Assembly: GCA_963798775.1 (NCBI GenBank)
Contig: CAWCUK010000004.1
Coordinates: 744,001-808,000 of the forward strand
Length of the DNA: 64,000 bases
Direction of reading: 5' to 3'
Source of the DNA: CAWCUK01 sp963798775
GTDB taxonomy: Bacteria; Bacteroidota; Ignavibacteria; Ignavibacteriales; Ignavibacteriaceae
In this document: piece by piece, positions 9,022 through 18,153 of the stretch
Layout: each line of letters begins with the position of its first letter
How positions within the stretch are numbered: position 1 is the stretch's first letter
Translations under genes and position numbers: made by a program
The notes under the pieces: generated by a model
Database searches by the model: none
Told to the model about the DNA's origin: nothing
The model's input: only the letters and a program-made list of their open reading frames with translations

Positions 9022-11348
9022 ATGAGTAAAAATTTAGTTTTAGTTGAGTCTCCCGCAAAAGCAAAAACAATTAATAAATATTTAGGAAGAAATTATGTAG
9101 TTGAAGCAACTGTAGGACATATAAGAAATTTACCGAAGACAAAACTTGGTGTAGATGTAGATGAAGATTTTATACCGCAGTATGTAAACATTCGAGGAAA
9201 AGGCGATGTAATAAAAAAGATAAAATCGTTGGCTTCAAAAAGTAAAAATATATATATAGCGACTGACCCCGACCGTGAAGGTGAAGCTATAGCTCAGGAT
9301 ATTGCCGATATTTTAAATGGAACTAACGATGAAAATATTCATCGGGTTTTATTTAATGAAATTACAAAAACAGGTGTTAAAAAGGCAATGGAATAACCTC
9401 GCGGAATCGATAATCATCTTGTTAGCTCCCAAAGAGCAAGAAGAGTAATGGATAGAATTATTGGTTATAAAATAAGTCCTTTTTTATGGAAAGCGATTAT
9501 TGAAATGTCCGGCAGCACTTCACTTTCCGCCGGAAGAGTGCAATCAGTTGCCTTAAAAATTATCTGCGATAGGGAAGAGGAAATTGATAAATTTATTGCC
9601 ACTGAATATTGGTCAATATGGGCAATATTTAAAACAGATAAAAATGAAACATTTAAAGCAAAACTTTTCAGTATAGATGGAAAAGATATAAAAATTCCTC
9701 CGAAACCTGTAATGACAGAAGATGATTGGAAGGAATTTTTAGAAAAAGAATATCGCGATTAAAAAATGAAGAAGACAGCGGTAAAATATTTAAATCTTCT
9801 TAACGCGAAAGAAAAATTTGATAATTTCAAATATAACTAAAAAATCAACAAAAAAGAAATCCTGCAGCGCCGTTTATAACAAGTACACTGCAAGCAGAAG
9901 CATCGCGCAGATTAAAAATGCGCCCGAAACAAACAATGATGCTTGCGCAAAAACTTTATGAAGGAATTGATCTGGGAAAAGAAGGAACGCAAGGTTTAAT
10001 TACTTATATGAGAACTGATTCAACAAGAATAAGTGAAGAAATTGTTACCGAAATTAAGAGAACTTATAAAAGAAACCTATGGTGAAGAATATCTTCCGAA
10101 ATCTCCGAATAATTATGAAAAGAAAAATAAGCAAATGTTCAGGACGCTCATGAAGCAATAAGACCAACATCATTTAAAATATACTCCGGAATTTGTTAAA
10201 CAATTTCTGGATAATAAATCATATAAACTTATATGAAATAATTTGGAAAAGATTTATTGCGTCACAGATGAATCCGGCTCAGCTTGAAACAACGGTAATA
10301 GAAATAAGCGCCGATGAATTTTTTTTTAAAGCTTTCGGTACCGCGGTTAAATTTAATGGATTTATGCAGGTTTATGAAGAAATGCAGGATCAAAAAGACA
10401 ATGCGGACGAAAAAGAAGAATACAGAAATGAAACCATTCCGCTTGGATTAGAAAAAAATCAAACTTGATCTCGGAAGAATTCAAAAAACACAGCATTTTA
10501 CAAAACCTCCGGCAAGATTTACTGAAAGTTCGTTAATAAAAGAATTAGAAAGTAAAGGTATAGGAAGACCGAGTACATATTCACTAATTGTAAGTACAAT
10601 TCAAGATAGAAAATATGTTGAAACTGTTGAGAGAAAACTTCAACCGACTAAATTAGGAAAAGAAGTAAATAAAATTCTTGTAAAAAATTTTCCAGATATA
10701 ATAAATGAAGATTTTACCGCAAACATGGAAAATGAACTTGATCAGATTGCTCAGGGAGAAAATGAATATGTAAAAGTTTTAAATGATTTTTACCAGCCTT
10801 TTTCCAAAGCCTAAAAAATGTAGAGAATAATGTTGAAAAAATTATCTGCGATCAGTGCGGCGGTGAAATGGATAATAAAAATTGGCCGATTCGGTAAATT
10901 TCTTGCTTGCAGTAATTATCCCGATTGCAAAAACATAAAATCTTTTAAAGATATTGCCGCAGCAAAACCAGGAGCCGGAATATACCGGGGAAACTTGTGA
11001 AAAATGCGGCGCACGTACAGTTTTCAGAAATGGGAAATTCGGCAGATTTATAGGCTGCGAAAAATATCCCGAATGTGATTATGTTAGAAATATTACATTG
11101 GGAGTAAGCTGTCCCAAATGTAAAGAAGGGGATGTAGTTGAAAGAAAATCAAGAAGAAACAAATTATTTTATGGATGTTCCAGATATCCCGAATGTGATT
11201 TTATTAGTTGGTACAAACCCATCCGCAATCTTGTCCGAATAAAGATTCAGAATATATGGAACAAAGATATTCGGCAAAAAAAGGAAGCTATCTAAGATGC
11301 CCGGTTTGTGAAGAAGAAGTAATTCCGGAAGAAGTTTCCGAAGATTAA
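9022..11348 (+). CDS. topA: DNA topoisomerase I (multiple frameshifts and an in-frame stop)
   Basis: Type IA topoisomerase that relaxes negative supercoils; about 775 residues after repair. The Toprim domain starts MSKNLVLVESPAKAKTINKY, with DPDREGEAIA as its acidic motif. The catalytic Tyr is in GLITYMRTDSTR (about 10000-10035). IGRPSTYSLIVSTIQDRKYV is present near 10560, and the C-terminus carries several four-Cys zinc ribbons (CDQCGGEM, CEKCGARTVF, CPKCKEGDVV) ending EEVIPEEVSED. An in-frame TAA sits at 9394-9396, and frames change near 9765-9840, 10060, 10140, 10215, 10455, 10815, 10880, 10965 and 11235. topA is normally essential, so this density argues for sequence errors rather than gene decay. 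Confidence 0.9.
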
Positions 11349-11353
11349 ATTTT

Positions 11354-12235
11354 ATGGAAATAAAAGCACTAATCATTAAATATCTCGATGATTTAAAAAA
11401 TATCAAAAGATATTCGGCAAATACAATTAAATCGTACCAAATTGATTTAAGAGAATTTGCGGCTTATTGTGAAGAACATTCAAGGATTGATTTAGGCAAA
11501 ATTTCTGATAAATTTATAAAAAGCTATTTAATGAATTTAAGCGAAAAAGGTTTAGACAAAAATAGTATTTCCAGAAAATTAGCTTCAATTAGGGGAGTAT
11601 TTAAATATGCGTTTTATCATAATTTGATAAAGACAAACCCGGTTACGTTCATATCAAACCCTAAAACCAAACGAAAACTTCCGGAAGTTACATCAGAAAA
11701 TTCCATTCTAAATATTTATGAATTAGCGGAAGAAAACGGTGAAAACCCAAAATTAATTAAAGCGGTTTTCGAACTGCTATACGGCTGTGCTTTACGAGTT
11801 TCGGAATTATGCGGTTTAAATTTTGCAGATATTGATTTGAAAAGTAAAACTATAAGAGTTTTGGGAAAAGGAAGTAAAACAAGAATAGTTCCCATTGGGG
11901 ATAAATCAATTAAAATTGTAAAAGAATATTTAAACGAAAGAGGAGGAATAAACTCAAAAGAAGCATTATTAATTAACAAGAAGGGAAATAGAATCTATCC
12001 GAGAATGGTGCATCGGATAGTCTCAAAATATCTATCTAAAGTTACAGACATAAAGAAGAAAAGTCCGCATATACTCCGGCATAGCGCGGCTACACATATG
12101 CTGGATAATGGAGCGGATTTGCGTGCGGTAAAGGAAATTTTGGGACATGAAAATCTATCCACAACACAAATTTATACTCATGTTAGTGTGGAGAGATTGA
12201 AATCATCGTATAAAAAAGCTCACCCTAAATCATAA
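11354..12235 (+). CDS. xerC: Tyrosine recombinase XerC/XerD type
   Basis: Site-specific tyrosine recombinase of 293 residues, the usual size for Xer proteins that resolve chromosome dimers at dif. It has an N-terminal SAM-like core-binding domain (residues about 1-90), then the catalytic domain with the full residue set: R148 (ALRVSEL), K172 (GKGSKTR), H239 and R242 (HILRHSAATHML), H265 (LGHENL) and nucleophile Y274 (IYTHVS). It starts five bases after topA, a neighbourhood seen for chromosomal xer genes, and no integrase-associated genes are nearby. This is the first intact gene after the indel-rich tract. Whether it is XerC, XerD or a single-recombinase XerH-like protein cannot be decided here. 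Confidence 0.88.
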   Translation: MEIKALIIKYLDDLKNIKRYSANTIKSYQIDLREFAAYCEEHSRIDLGKISDKFIKSYLMNLSEKGLDKNSISRKLASIRGVFKYAFYHNLIKTNPVTFISNPKTKRKLPEVTSENSILNIYELAEENGENPKLIKAVFELLYGCALRVSELCGLNFADIDLKSKTIRVLGKGSKTRIVPIGDKSIKIVKEYLNERGGINSKEALLINKKGNRIYPRMVHRIVSKYLSKVTDIKKKSPHILRHSAATHMLDNGADLRAVKEILGHENLSTTQIYTHVSVERLKSSYKKAHPKS

Positions 12236-12249
12236 TTTCGGAGGATAAA

Positions 12250-12552
12250 ATGAAAGTTAGTATAACAGCAAGAAAATTTAAAGCTCATGAGACCTTAAAA
12301 GATTTCATAAAATCTGAAGTTACCTCCTTAGAAAAATTTAGCAACGATATTTTATATGCCGATGTAATATTGAGTTTTCAGAATCAGAAAGACAGCATAA
12401 AAACAGCCGAAATAATTCTGCAGGTTCCCGGCCAAACTTTAACCGCAATTGAACAAACAGATGATTTTCAAAAATCAGTAAATGCTTCCGTCGAAAAATT
12501 ATCCAGACAGTTAAAAAAATTAAAAACCAAAAGAATTGTGCGGGTTAAATGA
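12250..12552 (+). CDS. hpf: Ribosome hibernation-promoting factor, short form
   Basis: A 100-residue HPF/RaiA family protein that binds the 30S decoding region and promotes ribosome hibernation in stationary phase. It shows the beta-alpha-beta-beta-beta-alpha pattern starting MKVSITARKFKAHETLKDFI. The basic C-terminus (SRQLKKLKTKRIVRVK) fits the rRNA-contacting surface. It lacks the C-terminal dimerisation domain of long HPF, so it is the short type. A strong ribosome binding site (GGAGGATAAA) precedes the ATG. The stop overlaps the next ATG (ATGA), coupling it to hprK. Confidence 0.88.
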   Translation: MKVSITARKFKAHETLKDFIKSEVTSLEKFSNDILYADVILSFQNQKDSIKTAEIILQVPGQTLTAIEQTDDFQKSVNASVEKLSRQLKKLKTKRIVRVK

Positions 12553-13562
12553 TTTCCATAGATCAAAAATCAATTTCGCGAAAAGAACATATTACCGCTG
12601 AATTTTTATATAAACACTCTAAAGATTCTTTTAAATTGAAGCTATTCAGCGATAAATCTGGTTTTTTAAACAGAATTTACGATCAAAATTTACACAGGCC
12701 CGGCTTAGCTTTAGCCGGGTTTGTGGATTTATTCTCATACAACCGAGTTCAGGTTTTCGGCAATACAGAGATGCGCTATTTAGCAACTCTATCCGATGAA
12801 CAAAAAGCAAAAACTTTAGGTAGAATTTTCCAGTTTGAAATTCCATGTATAATTCTTACCGATAATAATTCTCCTTTCCCAATTTTATTGAAATTAGCTA
12901 ATGAAAATAAAATTCCAATTTTCGGCTCTCCTTTTTCAACAACAAAGTTAACTTATTTAATTAGTGACTTTTTGGACGATCAATTTGCGCCCAGAATATC
13001 AATACACGGATCATTTGTGGATGTTTATGGCGTTGGTATGTTATTTGTTGGTAAATCCGGGATAGGAAAAAGTGAAGTCGCGCTTGATCTTATAGAAAGG
13101 GGTCATCGGTTAGTGGCGGATGATATTATCATTCTGACCAAAAAAGGAGAAGGAATATTGATGGGCTCCGGAACTAATCTTGTGAAACACTTTATGGAGA
13201 TTAGAGGTTTAGGCTTAATTGATGTTGAAAGAATGTTTGGAATTCGTGCAATTCGTTTTCAAAAAAGATTGGAGATTATAGTAGAATTGGAAGTCTGGGA
13301 TGAAAAAGCAGCATATACAAGAACAGGGCTTGATGAAAGTTTCGTCACCATTTCTGATGTTGAAATACCTTATGTTAAACTTCCTATTCTTCCGGGCAAA
13401 AATATTACCGTTATTTCTGAAGTTATCAGTTTAAATTACTTGCTTAAACATTACGGATATGATGCGGCAAAGTCATTTCAAAAGAGATTAAATTCAAAAT
13501 TAAGGGGAGATAATTCCGGCAATTCTAGGGGAGTAGATTATTTTGAACACGATTTTGAATAA
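12549..13562 (+). CDS. hprK: HPr kinase/phosphorylase
   Basis: Bifunctional HPr(Ser) kinase/phosphorylase of 337 residues. The N-terminal domain (about 1-135) is followed by the kinase core with Walker A FVGKSGIGKSE (about 167-177). The invariant His of SIHGSF (H153), the acidic pair in LVADDI (D191, D192) and the HprK signature MEIRGLGLIDV are present. In organisms without a sugar PTS, HprK usually acts in regulation through HPr-like proteins; no PTS gene is in this window. It is translationally coupled to hpf by a 4-base overlap, which recalls the hpf-ptsN-hprK order of proteobacteria. Confidence 0.92.
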   Translation: MISIDQKSISRKEHITAEFLYKHSKDSFKLKLFSDKSGFLNRIYDQNLHRPGLALAGFVDLFSYNRVQVFGNTEMRYLATLSDEQKAKTLGRIFQFEIPCIILTDNNSPFPILLKLANENKIPIFGSPFSTTKLTYLISDFLDDQFAPRISIHGSFVDVYGVGMLFVGKSGIGKSEVALDLIERGHRLVADDIIILTKKGEGILMGSGTNLVKHFMEIRGLGLIDVERMFGIRAIRFQKRLEIIVELEVWDEKAAYTRTGLDESFVTISDVEIPYVKLPILPGKNITVISEVISLNYLLKHYGYDAAKSFQKRLNSKLRGDNSGNSRGVDYFEHDFE

Positions 13563-13596
13563 ATATCAATCCAAATAATTTTATAATTATAAGCTC

Positions 13597-13625
13597 TTGA
13601 CAAAGTAAGCTTTATTTTTTAGATT
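13597..13625 (+). promoter_or_regulatory. Possible sigma-70-like promoter before the M23 peptidase gene
   Basis: TTGACA at 13597-13602, a 17-base spacer, and TAGATT at 13620-13625 match the general -35/-10 pattern. The predicted start would leave only a few bases before the ATG at 13638, so transcription would be near leaderless. In this phylum promoters often differ from the sigma-70 consensus, so the match could be chance. Confidence 0.25.
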
Positions 13626-13637
13626 CCGCTCGCGTTT

Positions 13638-14564
13638 ATGAAAAAATTATATTATTTCTCAAAATCAAAACTTCAATTTGTAGAAATAAAAAACTACAAA
13701 TCGAAATTATCAGTATTCATCTCCGGATCGGTGTTGGGACTGAGTGCTTTAATTTTAGGCGGGTATTTTTTAGTCGCTTCATTTACAAGCAGCAGTAAAA
13801 GTTTTAGCGCTTTAAAAACCGAGAATGAAATACTAAAATCTAAATTAGTTGAAATAGCTGATCTTTACGGTAACTTAAACAATCAGTTAGATAGTTTATC
13901 CGAAGTAAATAACAATCTTCGTGTAGCAGCCAATCTTCCGCCTATTTCAGATGAAGAAAGAAAAGTTGGTATAGGAGGCGGATCTTTTGATAATACTTTA
14001 GATTTTTTAACCGGCGATACTGAAAATAAATTAAAAGATGCATTATCTTTAATTGATGAGGTATCCAGAAAAGTAGATTTTGAAAAAAACGAATACACAA
14101 AAATTTCGAAAAAATTAAAAGAGAATAAAAAATTATTTGCTTCAATTCCGGCAATTAAACCATGTTCCGGTATAATAAATGATGAATTTGGAATGAGAAT
14201 GCATCCGATTTTACATATTAGAAGAATGCATGATGGAATTGATATTGTAGCGGATATGGGCAGTGAAGTTCATGCAACAGGTAACGGGAAGGTTGATTTT
14301 GTCGGACGTCGCGGCGGTTACGGACTTTGTATTGAAGTTGATCATGGATTTGGATACAGAACAATATATGCTCATTTATCGGCCGCAGAAGTAAAAAAAG
14401 GACAAAAAGTCAACCGCGGTGACGATATAGCTAGAACAGGAACTTCCGGCTTGTCTACCGGACCTCACCTTCATTACGAAGTTGAACATGACGGAGTAAA
14501 ATTAAATCCTGAAGATTTCTTTTTTGACGATTTAGCTTATTTCGATTTAACAAACAAAAATTAA
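13638..14564 (+). CDS. M23 family peptidoglycan metallopeptidase
   Basis: A 308-residue membrane-anchored LytM-type endopeptidase. It has a short cytoplasmic N-terminus, one transmembrane helix (about residues 30-52), a coiled-coil region (about 55-180, with NEILKSKLVEIADLYGNLNN) and a C-terminal M23 domain. The zinc ligands are visible: His and Asp in RMHDGIDIVAD, and His in HLHYEV; the GYGLCIEVDHGFGYRTIYAH segment is also typical. It should cleave peptide cross-links in the periplasm or, like NlpD/EnvC, activate amidases. The DUF2795 gene lies 21 bases downstream. Confidence 0.9.
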   Translation: MKKLYYFSKSKLQFVEIKNYKSKLSVFISGSVLGLSALILGGYFLVASFTSSSKSFSALKTENEILKSKLVEIADLYGNLNNQLDSLSEVNNNLRVAANLPPISDEERKVGIGGGSFDNTLDFLTGDTENKLKDALSLIDEVSRKVDFEKNEYTKISKKLKENKKLFASIPAIKPCSGIINDEFGMRMHPILHIRRMHDGIDIVADMGSEVHATGNGKVDFVGRRGGYGLCIEVDHGFGYRTIYAHLSAAEVKKGQKVNRGDDIARTGTSGLSTGPHLHYEVEHDGVKLNPEDFFFDDLAYFDLTNKN

Positions 14565-14585
14565 AATTAGTGGGAGTGATCTTAT

Positions 14586-14807
14586 ATGATTTGGACGGTT
14601 GAGCTTGCTTCTTACTTAGATGACGCCCCTTGGCCAGCTACTAAAGAAGAACTCATTGATTATGCAGATAGAATTGGGGCACCATACGAAGTTATTGAAA
14701 ATCTTCTTGAATTGGAGGATTCTGAAGAGCCATACGAATCTATTGAAGATATTTGGCCTGATTATCCTTCTGATGAAGATTTCTTTTATAATGAGGATGA
14801 CTATTAA
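14586..14807 (+). CDS. DUF2795 domain protein
   Basis: A 73-residue, strongly acidic protein that matches DUF2795 throughout (ASYLDDAPWPATKEELIDYA, then IGAPYEVIENLLELED). The fold is a small helical bundle and the function is not established. The tail is rich in Asp, Glu and Tyr. A ribosome binding site (GTGGGAGTGATC) lies upstream. It is followed immediately by a rho-independent terminator, so it is the last gene of its transcript. Confidence 0.85.
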   Translation: MIWTVELASYLDDAPWPATKEELIDYADRIGAPYEVIENLLELEDSEEPYESIEDIWPDYPSDEDFFYNEDDY

Positions 14808-14812
14808 TAAAT

Positions 14813-14836
14813 AGGCGCTTTTACGGCGCCTTTTTT
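14813..14836 (+). terminator. Rho-independent terminator after the DUF2795 gene
   Basis: Stem AGGCGC (14813-14818) pairs with GCGCCT (14826-14831) around a 7-base loop and is followed by a run of six T on the + strand. It sits 6 bases after the DUF2795 stop and just before the holB ATG at 14844, so holB must be transcribed by read-through or from within this short gap. Confidence 0.85.
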
Positions 14837-14843
14837 ATTTATT

Positions 14844-15980
14844 ATGAATGAAAATTGGAACGGAATATTAGGACAACAAGCTGTTAAAGATGTTTTAGAT
14901 CGATTGATAAATTCTTCTAAAATTCCTCACGCATTGCTTTTTAACGGAATTGAGGGAATAGGCAAAGATTTTGTCGCTATTAAATTCGCGCAATTATTAA
15001 ATCTTAAATTTGCGCCTCCGGAAAGCTCGCAAAATATAGTCTCTCAAATAGCAAATCTATCGGAACCATATATTAAATATATTTTTCCAATCCCCAGAGG
15101 AAAAAATGAAACCGATAATTCCGGCCCTACCGAAAAACTTTCCGGGGATGATATTCAGCTTTTAAGGGATGAAGTAAATAAGAAAATTGGCAATCCTTAT
15201 TATAAAATTAAACTTCCAAAAGCTAATTATATTAAAATAAGCAGTATAAGAGACATTAAAAAATTTTTAGCCTTCAATTATAGCGACATTAAATATAGAA
15301 TTATTCTCATTTCCGAAGCTCATTTAATGAACGAGGAAGCCCAAAACGCTTTGCTGAAAAATTTAGAAGAGCCGCCTGATGGAGTGATTTTTATTCTTAC
15401 TACATCTTATCCCGGCCTATTGAGAGAGACAATTCGTTCGAGATGCTGGACATTAAATTTTCAGCCTTTATCTTTTGAAGATATTGAAACAATTTTAATT
15501 AATAATTATTCAATCGATAAACAGATAGCTTCAGATGTGGCTCCTTTCGCTTCCGGCTCCATCGAGACAGCATTAAAATTATTAGATTATGATTTTGAAC
15601 TGCTTCGAGAAAAAACAATAATGATTTTGAGATATTCTTTCGGAAGGAAATATCATTCGGCTTTAAGTGAATTAACGCCACTTTTATCTGATAGCTCCGC
15701 TGAAACAATAAAATTATTAATCCAGATGATAATTATTTGGCTGAATGATATACAGAAATTTCGCTATAATTCCGGGGAATATTTTTTTAATAGCCATAAT
15801 GATACTTTAGAAAAATTTAATAAAAAATTTCCGGATGTTCAGTTAAATGAAATAGTTTATAAACTTGATAAACTATCTTCATTAATAAAGAATAATCTTA
15901 ATTTAAATCTAATAGGTTTAAATATTATTTTTGAACTTGCCGCTCTTACAAGTCCAACTATAGTTGCGAAAACTAAATAA
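14844..15980 (+). CDS. holB: DNA polymerase III subunit delta'
   Basis: Clamp-loader delta' subunit, 378 residues. It is an AAA+ fold starting WNGILGQQAVKDVLDRL, with a P-loop region HALLFNGIEGIGKDF and the sensor/arginine-finger region ETIRSRC (SRC motif). SEAHLMNEEAQNALLKNLEE is the typical delta'/gamma segment. The four-Cys zinc module of gamma/tau is absent, which separates it from dnaX. An insertion of about 50 residues between the P-loop and the SEAH motif is as seen in Bacteroidota homologues. It acts in the replisome to load the beta clamp. Confidence 0.85.
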   Translation: MNENWNGILGQQAVKDVLDRLINSSKIPHALLFNGIEGIGKDFVAIKFAQLLNLKFAPPESSQNIVSQIANLSEPYIKYIFPIPRGKNETDNSGPTEKLSGDDIQLLRDEVNKKIGNPYYKIKLPKANYIKISSIRDIKKFLAFNYSDIKYRIILISEAHLMNEEAQNALLKNLEEPPDGVIFILTTSYPGLLRETIRSRCWTLNFQPLSFEDIETILINNYSIDKQIASDVAPFASGSIETALKLLDYDFELLREKTIMILRYSFGRKYHSALSELTPLLSDSSAETIKLLIQMIIIWLNDIQKFRYNSGEYFFNSHNDTLEKFNKKFPDVQLNEIVYKLDKLSSLIKNNLNLNLIGLNIIFELAALTSPTIVAKTK

Positions 15981-16094
15981 TTAGTAACAATTTACTTAAT
16001 TATTACGCTGAATATTTAGTTAAAATTATTTAATTTAACACTTTAAATACTAAAAATATAATTGTGCGTTTAATATAAGAATGGAGAAAAAATA

Positions 16095-17276
16095 ATGAAA
16101 AAAGTTGTAATTACAACAGCAAAAAGAACTCCAGTCGGATCATTTTCGGGCACCTTATCCTCATTAAGTGCGGCACAGTTAGGAAGTTATGCTATAAAAA
16201 GTGTTTTAGAAGAATCAAAGATTGATAAAAATCTTATAGACGAAGTAATTTTTGGAAATGTATTAACCGCGGGCCAAGGCCAAGCACCCGCAAGGCAAGC
16301 TGCTATTTTTGCCGGTTTACCTAATAAAACAGAATGCCTTACAATAAATAAAATGTGCGGCAGCGGATTAAAAGCTGTTATGCTTGCGCATCAAGCAATT
16401 GCTTTAGGTGATGCGGATATAATTATAGCCGGCGGACAGGAAAGCATGAGTAATGCTCCTTATTTACTGCCAAAGGCAAGAAACGGCTATAGGTTAGGCA
16501 ACGGGGAAATAGTTGATTCAATGATTAAAGACGGTTTGTGGGATGTTTATAATGATATTCATATGGGAAGCTGCGCCGAATCTTGTGCAAAAGATTATTC
16601 TTTTTCCCGTGAAGAATTAGATGAATTTGCCGCAAATTCTTATAAAAAAGCTATTGACGCACAAAAGTCCGGTAAATTTGAAGATGAAATTGTTAAAATC
16701 CCCGTTAAATCTAAAAAAGGGGAGACGTGGGTGGAATTAGATGAAGAACCGGCAAAAGTTAATTTTGATAAAATTCCGACTCTAAGGCCTGTATTTGATA
16801 AAGAAGGAGTGGTAACCGCCGCAAACGCTTCAAGTTTAAATGATGGTGCCGCAGCTCTATTAGTTATGAGTGAAGATAAAGCAAATGAATTGGGGCTTAC
16901 TCCGCTGGTAGAAATTGTAGCACAAAGTTCGGCCGCAAAAGCCCCAATTGAATTTACTACTGCTCCGGCTGACGCAATTACTAAAGTATTGAAAAAAGCT
17001 AATATGAATAAAGATGATATTGATCTTTTTGAAATTAATGAAGCTTTTGCAGTAGTTTCTCTTGCTGTAAATAAAATTCTCGATTTAGATTCATCCAAAA
17101 TTAATGTTAATGGCGGCGCTATTGCGTTAGGACATCCAATCGGAGCAAGCGGAGCAAGAATATTAGTTACATTAATTCACGAAATGAAAAAACGAAATCT
17201 TAAAACAGGATTAGCGTCTTTATGTATAGGCGGCGGTGAAGCTTCGGCCTTAATAATTAAAAATTATCTAAAATAA
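16095..17276 (+). CDS. Acetyl-CoA C-acetyltransferase (thiolase)
   Basis: Biosynthetic or degradative thiolase, 393 residues, condensing two acetyl-CoA to acetoacetyl-CoA or the reverse. The nucleophilic Cys (C88) is in INKMCGSGLKAV. The second-site motifs are GGAIALGHPIGASG (His) and LASLCIGGGEA (acid/base Cys). NEAFAVV is also present. A ribosome binding site (GGAGAAAAAATA) precedes the ATG. The 3-hydroxyacyl-CoA dehydrogenase gene begins 10 bases downstream, so the two form an operon for short-chain acyl-CoA interconversion. The direction of flux cannot be told from sequence. Confidence 0.94.
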   Translation: MKKVVITTAKRTPVGSFSGTLSSLSAAQLGSYAIKSVLEESKIDKNLIDEVIFGNVLTAGQGQAPARQAAIFAGLPNKTECLTINKMCGSGLKAVMLAHQAIALGDADIIIAGGQESMSNAPYLLPKARNGYRLGNGEIVDSMIKDGLWDVYNDIHMGSCAESCAKDYSFSREELDEFAANSYKKAIDAQKSGKFEDEIVKIPVKSKKGETWVELDEEPAKVNFDKIPTLRPVFDKEGVVTAANASSLNDGAAALLVMSEDKANELGLTPLVEIVAQSSAAKAPIEFTTAPADAITKVLKKANMNKDDIDLFEINEAFAVVSLAVNKILDLDSSKINVNGGAIALGHPIGASGARILVTLIHEMKKRNLKTGLASLCIGGGEASALIIKNYLK

Positions 17277-17286
17277 AGGGGTAAAA

Positions 17287-18135
17287 ATGGAAATTAAGAA
17301 AATAGCGGTAGTTGGCGGAGGTACAATGGGTAACGGAATAACTCATGTATTTGCTCAGAAAGGTTTTTCGGTTAGTATAGTCGAAATGACTGATGATTTG
17401 GCGGAAAAAGCTGTATCTACCATTTCAAAAAATCTTGACCGTCAGGTTAAGAAAGAAATAATTTCTTTAGATGATAAAAATAAGACTCTAGATAAAATTC
17501 AAAAAATTGTTGGTGTAGAAAATACACCTGACGATACCGATCTTATTATTGAAGCTATTTATGAGAACAAAGAAGCTAAATTGAATGTATTCAATACATT
17601 AAATGATTTAGTTAAAGAAGATGCTATATTTGCGTCTAACACATCTTCAATTTCTATAACTGAATTATCTGCAATCTGCAGATCTGACAGATTTATTGGA
17701 ATGCATTTTATGAATCCGGTTCCGGTAATGAAATTAGTAGAAATAATTAGAGGATATTCTACAAGCGATTCTACTTTTAATACAATTAAAGAATTATCGG
17801 AAAAATTAGATAAAGTTCCTGTTGAAGTTTTTGATTATCCCGGTTTTGTAGCCAACAGGATCTTGATGCCCATGATAAATGAAGCTGTTTTTACTTTAAT
17901 GGAAGGTGTGGCATCAGCAAAAGATATTGATACTGTAATGAAATTAGGTATGAATCATCCTATGGGACCATTAACTCTTGCCGATTTTATCGGTTTAGAT
18001 GTTTGTTTGGCAATAATGGAAGTTTTATATAACGGTTTCAATGATCCCAAATACCGCCCTTGTCCTTTATTAAAAAAAATGGTGGCGGCAAAAAAATTAG
18101 GCAGAAAAACCGGGGAAGGCTTTTTTAAATATTAA
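17287..18135 (+). CDS. hbd: 3-hydroxybutyryl-CoA dehydrogenase
   Basis: NAD(P)-dependent 3-hydroxyacyl-CoA dehydrogenase, 282 residues, the single-domain Hbd size. The Rossmann motif is VVGGGTMGNGITHVFAQ. The catalytic region HFMNPVPVMKLVEI carries the His, and NRILMPMINEA plus HPMGPLTLADFIGLD belong to the C-terminal helical domain. It reduces acetoacetyl-CoA made by the upstream thiolase, or runs the reverse reaction in oxidation. It ends 18 bases before the channel gene. Confidence 0.93.
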   Translation: MEIKKIAVVGGGTMGNGITHVFAQKGFSVSIVEMTDDLAEKAVSTISKNLDRQVKKEIISLDDKNKTLDKIQKIVGVENTPDDTDLIIEAIYENKEAKLNVFNTLNDLVKEDAIFASNTSSISITELSAICRSDRFIGMHFMNPVPVMKLVEIIRGYSTSDSTFNTIKELSEKLDKVPVEVFDYPGFVANRILMPMINEAVFTLMEGVASAKDIDTVMKLGMNHPMGPLTLADFIGLDVCLAIMEVLYNGFNDPKYRPCPLLKKMVAAKKLGRKTGEGFFKY

Positions 18136-18153
18136 TGTAGGAATGATGTTGAA

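Noticed and set aside
11354..12235. The tyrosine recombinase as an integrase marking a mobile element.
   Set aside because: It has Xer size and residues, lies directly after topA, and there are no attachment repeats, phage or conjugation genes nearby.
16640..17098. 152-residue ORF on the minus strand opposite the thiolase gene.
   Set aside because: Antisense shadow of a strongly conserved enzyme; Ser/Ala/Thr-rich low-complexity composition and no ribosome binding site.
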